Assembly: GCF_020171285.1 (NCBI RefSeq)
Contig: NZ_JAIUZI010000001.1
Span: 62,001-126,000, forward strand
Length of the DNA stretch: 64,000 nucleotides
Reading direction: 5' to 3'
DNA from: Seohaeicola saemankumensis
GTDB lineage: Bacteria > Pseudomonadota > Alphaproteobacteria > Rhodobacterales > Rhodobacteraceae
Below, in pieces: positions 58,596 through 64,000 of the stretch. Made by a program: the position numbers and the translations under genes. Position 1 is the first letter of the stretch. Every line of letters begins with the position of its first letter. The notes under the pieces are model-generated. The model made no database searches and was not told where the DNA came from. It saw only the letters and a list, made by a program, of their open reading frames with translations.

Positions 58596-60026
58596 ATGAT
58601 CTGGATCGCCCTGCACTATGCCTTGGTACTTGCCTGCGCGGCGCGCGTTCTTCTGCGGCCGCACCGTGACCCGTCTGCGCGCGTCGCATGGTTGGCGGTG
58701 CTTTTCGCGCTGCCGGTCGCGGGCGTTGTCGCCTACCTGCTCCTTGGCGAAACGAGCATTGGCCGAAAGCGTGTAGAGCGACTGAGACAAATTCTTCGGG
58801 AGCTTCCGAAGCCACCGGGACCCGAACCGGCGCAAAACGAGGTTCTCGCGACCCCTGTCCCGGACCGATACGCGCAGCTATTCAACATTGGCTGCTCGAT
58901 CAGCGGATACGACCCTGTTGGCGGAAACCGGGCCAGGTTGATGAAAGATTCCGATGCTGCGATCGACGAGATGATCGCCGATATCGATGGGGCTCAGGAC
59001 CACGTCCATCTGATGTTCTACATCTGGCTACCCGACGGTAACGGCGGCAAGATGGTCGAGGCTCTGAAGCGCGCGGCTGCGCGCGGTGTGACTTGCCGCG
59101 CCATGGTCGACGATCTCGGCTCGCGGGACCTGATCCGAAGTCCGCATTGGAAGGCGATGGGCGATGCCGGCGTGAAGCTGGCCCGTGCCTTGAAGATCGG
59201 CAATCCGCTCTGGCGGGTTTTCGACGGCCGGGTCGATCTTAGGGATCATCGCAAGATCCTCGTGATCGACAACCGCGTCACCTATTGCGGCAGCCAGAAC
59301 TGCGCCGACCCTGCCTTTCTTCCCAAGGCGAAATACGCGCCTTGGGTTGATGCGGTCATGCGGTTCCAGGGGCCGGTGGTGCGACAGGCGCAGCACCTCT
59401 TCGCAAGCGACTGGATGGCCAACTTCGACGAGGACATTAGCGATGTCCTCGACGCGCCGTTGGGCCCGCAAACGCCTGGTTTCACGGCACAGGTGGTGGC
59501 GACGGGGCCGACGGTACGAAATTCTGCGATGCCCGAGATGTTCGAGAGCATCATGTACATGGCACGGCGAGAGCTTGTGATCACGACGCCCTACTACGTG
59601 CCGACCGAGGCAATACAGGCGGCTCTCTGTGCCGCGGGCAACCGGGGTGTCGATGTGACCATCGTGTTCCCGGCACGCAACGACGATTTCGCAGTCGGCG
59701 CGACGAGCCGGTCGTATTACGAGGATCTGCTGACCGCGGGCGTAAAGATCTACGAATTTCAACCCGGCCTTCTGCACACGAAATCCATGACCGTGGACGG
59801 CGAGATAGCGCTGATCGGGTCGGCGAACATGGACCGGCGCAGCTTCGAGCTGAACTACGAGAACAACATCCTTTTCCATGACGCCAAGCTGACCGCAGAC
59901 ATGCGTGCGCGCCAGAAGCTATACATAGCCGAAAGCAGGGCGGTCACTCTGGAGCAGGTACAGGGCTGGCCTTGGCACGAGCGGCTTTGGAACAACGCTT
60001 TGGCAACCGTCGGGCCCGTTCTTTGA
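58596..60026 (+). CDS. cls: Cardiolipin synthase (phospholipase D family)
   Basis: A 476-residue inner-membrane phospholipid synthase. The N-terminus has two membrane segments (IALHYALVLACAARVLL and AWLAVLFALPVAGVVAYLLL, ending in LGETSIGRKR, typical of Cls). Two HKD motifs are present: H218-x-K-x4-D in HRKILVIDNRVTYCGSQN and H394-x-K-x4-D in LHTKSMTVDGEIALIGSANM. It condenses phosphatidylglycerols to cardiolipin. AGGAGG lies 9 bp before the ATG at 58596; the longer upstream frame is unlikely. It appears monocistronic. Confidence 0.95.
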   Translation: MIWIALHYALVLACAARVLLRPHRDPSARVAWLAVLFALPVAGVVAYLLLGETSIGRKRVERLRQILRELPKPPGPEPAQNEVLATPVPDRYAQLFNIGCSISGYDPVGGNRARLMKDSDAAIDEMIADIDGAQDHVHLMFYIWLPDGNGGKMVEALKRAAARGVTCRAMVDDLGSRDLIRSPHWKAMGDAGVKLARALKIGNPLWRVFDGRVDLRDHRKILVIDNRVTYCGSQNCADPAFLPKAKYAPWVDAVMRFQGPVVRQAQHLFASDWMANFDEDISDVLDAPLGPQTPGFTAQVVATGPTVRNSAMPEMFESIMYMARRELVITTPYYVPTEAIQAALCAAGNRGVDVTIVFPARNDDFAVGATSRSYYEDLLTAGVKIYEFQPGLLHTKSMTVDGEIALIGSANMDRRSFELNYENNILFHDAKLTADMRARQKLYIAESRAVTLEQVQGWPWHERLWNNALATVGPVL

Positions 60027-60462
60027 CCACCGACCCCTATCTGCCGCGGGTTGAAAGATCAGGTCACCGATCTGCAACGCGAAGCTTCCGTCAGGCATCG
60101 GAAACTGAGCGGTCTGGAAATCATCTGCTTGGCGGACATGATCTACATCCCGTTGGTGTTGTGAGAACAAATTGGCCTGCCACGCTCCTCAATCTTAATC
60201 TCAGCGCCGGTCGCCTTCGCCTGCTTGGATTGAGCCAAGATCAGGAAGGCTCGTGCAGCAGTATTGCAGATCGAGGCAAGGGAATAATCGTGTCCTATTT
60301 GCTGTGACAGGGGCGTGGAAATCCATCGGGGCTCGCAGGGAGAATGTATCAGGCGGTCCCTAGAAGCCGGATAAACGTCAGCAAGATTGACCACCGAGCC
60401 ATGTCCAACCATGCCGTTGCAATCAGGCGGCGTCCTTATACGTCTTCAAATAACAGATCCAA
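60027..60462. other. Intergenic stretch between convergent genes, no gene seen
   Basis: About 435 bp after cardiolipin synthase and beyond the 3' end of the araC-like gene. Short frames occur on both strands, but none has a start with a ribosome binding site and a recognisable product. No T-tailed hairpin was noticed. Confidence 0.4.
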
Positions 60463-61464
60463 TCACAGCTTCGACCGAAACTCGGTAGGTGTGACACCGG
60501 TCCATCTCTTGAATGCTCGAGAGAAACTTGCAGCGTTGGAAAACCCGAGCACTTCGGCAATTTCCTCGTTCCTGGTGGATTGCTCGCTGCCAAGGATCTC
60601 TAATGCCTTCTGTTTTCGAGCATTGTCTCGAGTCTTCTGGAACGACGTCCCCAGCCAAGTGAAGGTGCGCTGCAAGCTCTTTGGATGCACATCGAGGCGA
60701 TAGGCAAGCTCCTTCATGCCAAATGATCCTTCGCCGATACCGTTGCGACAAGCGATTTCCAACCAAACTTTTATGGCCTCGCATCGGGATAAATCATCGA
60801 ACTCTCCGCGCCTAGTAGACGGGATTTTCCAGTTCAATTCCAATGGCAGCTGTAACCATTCCGTGGGAAATCGGATCTTTATGCCGTTCCACTTTTGTTT
60901 CAAGATCGAAGGCTTTGGTACAAGGTCTGGTGGAATGCCGGCGTCTTCCTGCACTACGATCAAGATCCGCGAGCGGTCGAACTCTTGGGCGACCGCCAAT
61001 CTCAGTAAGGTTACCCAAATACTCGCGAGTGCGGCATCGGCCTGAATGATCGGTGCCGACGGGTTGAAAGTTCTCTTGCCCAAGATCACGGTGAAATCCA
61101 AATTAATCTCAAGGGAATAGTGGATATTGCTGATCTGCCGATCGATTTCGCGGATTGCACGAGGAAGAAACTCGGCCAGCGTGCGTGATGTTTTGAAGCT
61201 TTCTCGAACAAAAACTGGACCAGCCTCCACGAACATCGCTGCGGCGCGGGCCGCGAAGTAGGGATCACCGAGCGCATCAGCCATTTCCTGCTCCGCACGG
61301 TAAAGCGCATTGCCTGTAATGAGTGTCGCGGGGTCCGAGAGGTCGAAGCTTTCGAGGTGAGCGGCCCTGAGCACTCGATCGGTGTTGCCGCCTAGCTGTT
61401 CGAATAGTTCAAGAAACGGCTGAAGCTGCAGTGCACGGTTGAATGCGATCCCATCATTAATCAT
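60463..61464 (-). CDS. AraC-family transcriptional regulator (OruR/Arabinose_bd type)
   Basis: A 333-residue regulator. The N-terminal ~220 residues resemble the Arabinose_bd/OruR-like sensing domain (LQLQPFLELFEQLGGNTDRV and LAEFLPRAIREIDRQIS). The C-terminal double helix-turn-helix has GMKELAYRLDVHPKSLQRTF and RNEEIAEVLGFSNAASFSRA, then FKRWTGVTPTEFR. It diverges from the tandem amidohydrolase genes across a ~190-bp gap and probably controls them. The ligand may be an amino acid or a related compound, as for OruR (ornithine). Confidence 0.9.
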   Translation of the reverse strand: MINDGIAFNRALQLQPFLELFEQLGGNTDRVLRAAHLESFDLSDPATLITGNALYRAEQEMADALGDPYFAARAAAMFVEAGPVFVRESFKTSRTLAEFLPRAIREIDRQISNIHYSLEINLDFTVILGKRTFNPSAPIIQADAALASIWVTLLRLAVAQEFDRSRILIVVQEDAGIPPDLVPKPSILKQKWNGIKIRFPTEWLQLPLELNWKIPSTRRGEFDDLSRCEAIKVWLEIACRNGIGEGSFGMKELAYRLDVHPKSLQRTFTWLGTSFQKTRDNARKQKALEILGSEQSTRNEEIAEVLGFSNAASFSRAFKRWTGVTPTEFRSKL

Positions 61465-61657
61465 TCAGCTGTCCTACGTATGAAAACTCGACCCGGCGAT
61501 ACGCAAGCTTTTGCATTGCTTCTATTTAATTATCTCTTGAGGACGAAAATCAACTGCAGCTGTCCATCAGCGGTACGATAGTGTGTGTCGGCAACATGTA
61601 TGGTCTAACGCGAACGCCACGACTCATGAAGCCCATCAACAGTGACAGATAACGCTT

Positions 61658-63217
61658 ATGTTCTTGAAAAACGCACTCCACTCTAGCTGCGCCTTTGCCA
61701 TCTTGGTCGCCACAGCCAGCGCGGCCCTGGCCAACGACATCGTCATCATGAACGGTCGTGTGATAGACCCTGAGACGGGCTTGGATGCAATTCGCAACGT
61801 AGCGATCCAAGATGGCCGTATCTCGGCGATCAGCGAATTCCCGCTTGAGGGCAATATCGTGGTCGATGCCACGGGTCATGTCGTATCTCCCGGTTTCATC
61901 GACCTGCATGCACATGGGCAGAGCATCGGCGACTATCGGATGCAGGCCATGCAGGGGGTGACGACAGCGCTCGAGCTTGAATCCGGCGTATTGCCAATTG
62001 GCGACTGGTACGACGGACAGGCTGCCAAGAGCCTGCCGATCAACTACGGTGCGGCGGCGGGCTGGACCTATGGCCGGATTGCCACCTTCGACAACACTGA
62101 CCCGCTGGCAACCGTCGAATTCTTCCAACAGGCCCAGGCCGAAAACAGCTGGAAGATGGACATCGCCGACCCAGTCCAGACCGGGAGAATCCTGTCGCTG
62201 GTCGAACAGGGGCTGAAGGAGGGCGGACTGGGTATCGGGGTCAACGCCGGATACGCGCCTGGATATGGTCAAAAAGAATACTTCGCGTTGGCCGAACTGG
62301 CCAATGAATACGGCGTCGCGACCTACACCCATGTCCGCTATGCCAGCGTCATCGAACCGCAAAGCTCGTTCGAGGCGCTGAAGGAACTGATTTCCAATGC
62401 GGCGATTACCGGCGCGCATATGCATATCTGCCACATCAACAGTACCTCGATGGCGGACATCGAGGCCACGCTGGCCCTCGTGGAAGAGGCGATGGCGCAG
62501 GGCATCAACATCACCGTCGAGGCCTATCCCTACGGCGCGGCCAGCACTGTGGTCGGCGCCGCCATGTTCACCGGGCCGGACTGGCGGGAACGGATGCAAT
62601 CGACCTCGGAGAATTTTCAGCTTGGCGCCGACCGGATGACCGAGGACGAACTCGCCGATTACCAGGCCAACAAGCCCGGCACCTTCATCACATGGCACTT
62701 CCTGGATGAAAGCAAGTCCGAGGATCTCGCCATGCTTGACATGTCGGTGACGCATCCCGCCACGTTGATCGCTTCGGATGCGACGTTCTGGTCCTATTTC
62801 GACGACGACGGCAATATTCAGACCTATACCGGCGATGAGTGGCCACTGCCGGACAACGTGTTTGCCCATCCGCGCTCGGCCGGGACCTTCGCCAAGATCC
62901 TGCGCTCATACGTGCGTGAGCGCGGCGTGCTATCGCTAAGCGAGGCGATCCGCAAGATGTCTCTGATGCCGGCGCAGACTTTGGAAGACTTCGTGCCACA
63001 GATGCGCCGAAAGGGCCGGCTTCAGGTGGGTATGGACGCCGATATCGTGGTGTTCGATCCCAAGACAGTGGCGGACCGCGCGACCTTTGAGAACGCCAAC
63101 CAACCGGCCGTCGGCGTGCAGACCGTGCTCGTGAACGGCGGCTTTGTCGTTCTCGACGGAAGCCTCCTCCTCGACGCGCCGCACGGACAGCCGATCCGAA
63201 GGGAACCGGCGCAGTGA
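61658..63217 (+). CDS. Exported amidohydrolase (D-aminoacylase-like), copy 1
   Basis: A 519-residue metal-dependent hydrolase with a Sec signal peptide (AFAILVATASAALA, then NDIVIMNGRVIDPETGLDA). The amidohydrolase HxH is in PGFIDLHAHGQS, with later His residues in THVRYASVIE and HMHICHINST and the Asp in LIASDATFW; the C-terminal part returns to the small beta-sandwich (GMDADIVVFDPKTV). This pattern fits the N-acyl-D-amino-acid deacylase/dihydroorotase branch. It would act in the periplasm on an amide. It is first in a tandem pair, divergent from the araC-like gene. Confidence 0.88.
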   Translation: MFLKNALHSSCAFAILVATASAALANDIVIMNGRVIDPETGLDAIRNVAIQDGRISAISEFPLEGNIVVDATGHVVSPGFIDLHAHGQSIGDYRMQAMQGVTTALELESGVLPIGDWYDGQAAKSLPINYGAAAGWTYGRIATFDNTDPLATVEFFQQAQAENSWKMDIADPVQTGRILSLVEQGLKEGGLGIGVNAGYAPGYGQKEYFALAELANEYGVATYTHVRYASVIEPQSSFEALKELISNAAITGAHMHICHINSTSMADIEATLALVEEAMAQGINITVEAYPYGAASTVVGAAMFTGPDWRERMQSTSENFQLGADRMTEDELADYQANKPGTFITWHFLDESKSEDLAMLDMSVTHPATLIASDATFWSYFDDDGNIQTYTGDEWPLPDNVFAHPRSAGTFAKILRSYVRERGVLSLSEAIRKMSLMPAQTLEDFVPQMRRKGRLQVGMDADIVVFDPKTVADRATFENANQPAVGVQTVLVNGGFVVLDGSLLLDAPHGQPIRREPAQ

Positions 63218-63258
63218 GACAGAACCCCGAAAGACACCAGGAAGAGAGAAAGATACCA

Positions 63259-64000
63259 ATGAAACTGAATTCGTCCTTTGCCGCGGCGGCTGTTGCATCC
63301 GCGTTATTTGTGGCCAGCGCCCTTCACGCCCAGGAATACGATCTCGTCATCCTGAATGGTCGGGTCATGGATCCTGAAACCCTATATGACGGCATTGCCA
63401 ATGTCGGGATTTCGGACGGTCGTATCGTCGAGATTTCCAAGGAACCCCTGTCTGGGGCGAAGGAAATCGATGCGTCCGGACACATCGTTGGGCCGGGCTT
63501 CATCGACACCCATTTCCACTGGCAGCAGCCGATGGGTTATTCAATCGGGCTTCGTGACGGATTGACCACCAGCCTGGACATCGAAGAGGGCTGCGCCGGC
63601 ACAATCATCGCCGAGTGGTACGAGGCGCGTGCCGGTGTGACGCAGGCGAATTACGGATGTGCCTCCAGCCATGAGCAGGCCCGCGCCATCGTTCTCGACG
63701 GGTTCTCCGACAAGGAAATCCTGCTTCATGGACCCGCCGCGGCGTTGGAGATTCGGAAGGGTTCGGGTTGGAGCCTGACCGAGGCAGACTACGACACCGG
63801 CAACGAGATACTGCGGATCATTGACAAGGGTCTTCAGGACGGTGGGCTTGGTATCGGTAGCACCCTTGGTTACATGCGGGATGGTGTGACCTCGCGCGAG
63901 ATGTTCGAAGTGCAGAAGGTTGCGGCCCGCTATGGCAGGCATACAGCCGTACACACCCGATTTACCCCTGACAACGCCACCTTTGAGAATCTCGGCCTTC
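63259..64000 (+). CDS. Exported amidohydrolase (D-aminoacylase-like), copy 2, cut by window end
   Basis: The first 247 codons are present and the frame is open to base 64000. A signal peptide (SSFAAAAVASALFVASALHA) precedes QEYDLVILNGRVMDPETLYD, matching the start of copy 1. The metal motif is THFHWQQ in place of LHAHGQS, so the first metal-site residue pair HxH is kept but the context differs. KGLQDGGLGIGSTLGYM parallels QGLKEGGLGIGVNAGYA of copy 1. The ATG at 63259 has AGAGAGAAAGATACCA upstream and lies 41 bp after copy 1. The pair probably degrades related amides in the periplasm. Confidence 0.85.
   Translation, partial: MKLNSSFAAAAVASALFVASALHAQEYDLVILNGRVMDPETLYDGIANVGISDGRIVEISKEPLSGAKEIDASGHIVGPGFIDTHFHWQQPMGYSIGLRDGLTTSLDIEEGCAGTIIAEWYEARAGVTQANYGCASSHEQARAIVLDGFSDKEILLHGPAAALEIRKGSGWSLTEADYDTGNEILRIIDKGLQDGGLGIGSTLGYMRDGVTSREMFEVQKVAARYGRHTAVHTRFTPDNATFENLGL

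Noticed and set aside
58403..58669. An 88-codon frame before cardiolipin synthase
   Set aside because: It overlaps the cls start and first membrane segment and has no ribosome binding site.
60143..60412. An 89-codon minus-strand frame
   Set aside because: No ribosome binding site, no recognised domain, and no partner gene.

Overview
The window is GC-rich, densely coded alphaproteobacterial DNA. The gene content points to a Rhodobacteraceae/Roseobacter-group chromosome or large replicon: two-subunit NAD-linked formate dehydrogenase, two complete TRAP transporters, CoA-ester catabolism, and DUF932 and ParB relics of the kind found on roseobacter plasmids. This placement is inference from gene content; no rRNA or complete tRNA lies in the window.

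Layout. 1-982: Mrp/ApbC P-loop ATPase, cut by the window edge. 1146-6224: the most unusual gene here, a 1,692-residue protein with a ~175-residue N-terminal domain ending in a double-glycine motif, ~1,440 residues of strict (D/N)-E-x triplets broken by Tyr-rich spacers, and a Cys/Ala/Asp/Gly tail. 6987-12687: LysR regulator and formate dehydrogenase beta (NuoE-NuoF fusion) and alpha subunits. 12882-30552: a large CoA-ester degradation regulon containing MaoC hydratase, DUF35 protein, SCP-x-type thiolase, dienoyl-CoA reductase-like SDR, a double family III CoA-transferase, crotonase, two acyl-CoA ligases, acyl-CoA dehydrogenase, MFE-2-type SDR, MarR regulator, alpha-methylacyl-CoA racemase, a nitronate-monooxygenase-type flavoprotein and a TRAP transporter. 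Three copies of one palindromic operator-like site stand before its transcription units. 30576-33901: LysR, DoxX, LigB-type dioxygenase and glutathionyl-hydroquinone reductase, a quinone/aromatic-electrophile module.

34234 onward: a 3' fragment of tRNA-Cys serves as an attachment site, followed by a tyrosine integrase, an AlpA-like regulator, IS remnants, several small unknown genes, a VirD4/HerA-like ATPase, a Replic_Relax-like protein, and a recombined DUF932/ParB relic. No second tRNA-Cys copy was noticed in the window, so the right end of the island is not placed. 45286-54782: XRE-cupin regulator divergent from a D-amino-acid-oxidase-like flavoprotein, TRAP genes in the order dctM-dctP-dctQ, two tandem MlrC-family metallopeptidases, RidA, and a GlcD-type FAD dehydrogenase. 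54932-58390: fused indolepyruvate ferredoxin oxidoreductase. 58596-60026: cardiolipin synthase. 60463-64000: AraC regulator divergent from two tandem exported amidohydrolases, the second cut by the window end.

How the genes may work together (inference). The 12.9-30.6 kb cluster could import a carboxylate by TRAP, activate it with CoA ligases or CoA-transferases, epimerise an alpha-methyl branch, beta-oxidise it, and cleave with the thiolase/DUF35 pair. The 45.3-54.8 kb cluster could import an amino-acid- or peptide-like compound, hydrolyse it with the MlrC proteins, oxidise the amine, clear the imine with RidA, and oxidise a 2-hydroxy acid. The giant acidic protein has no recognisable partner here beyond its own terminator.
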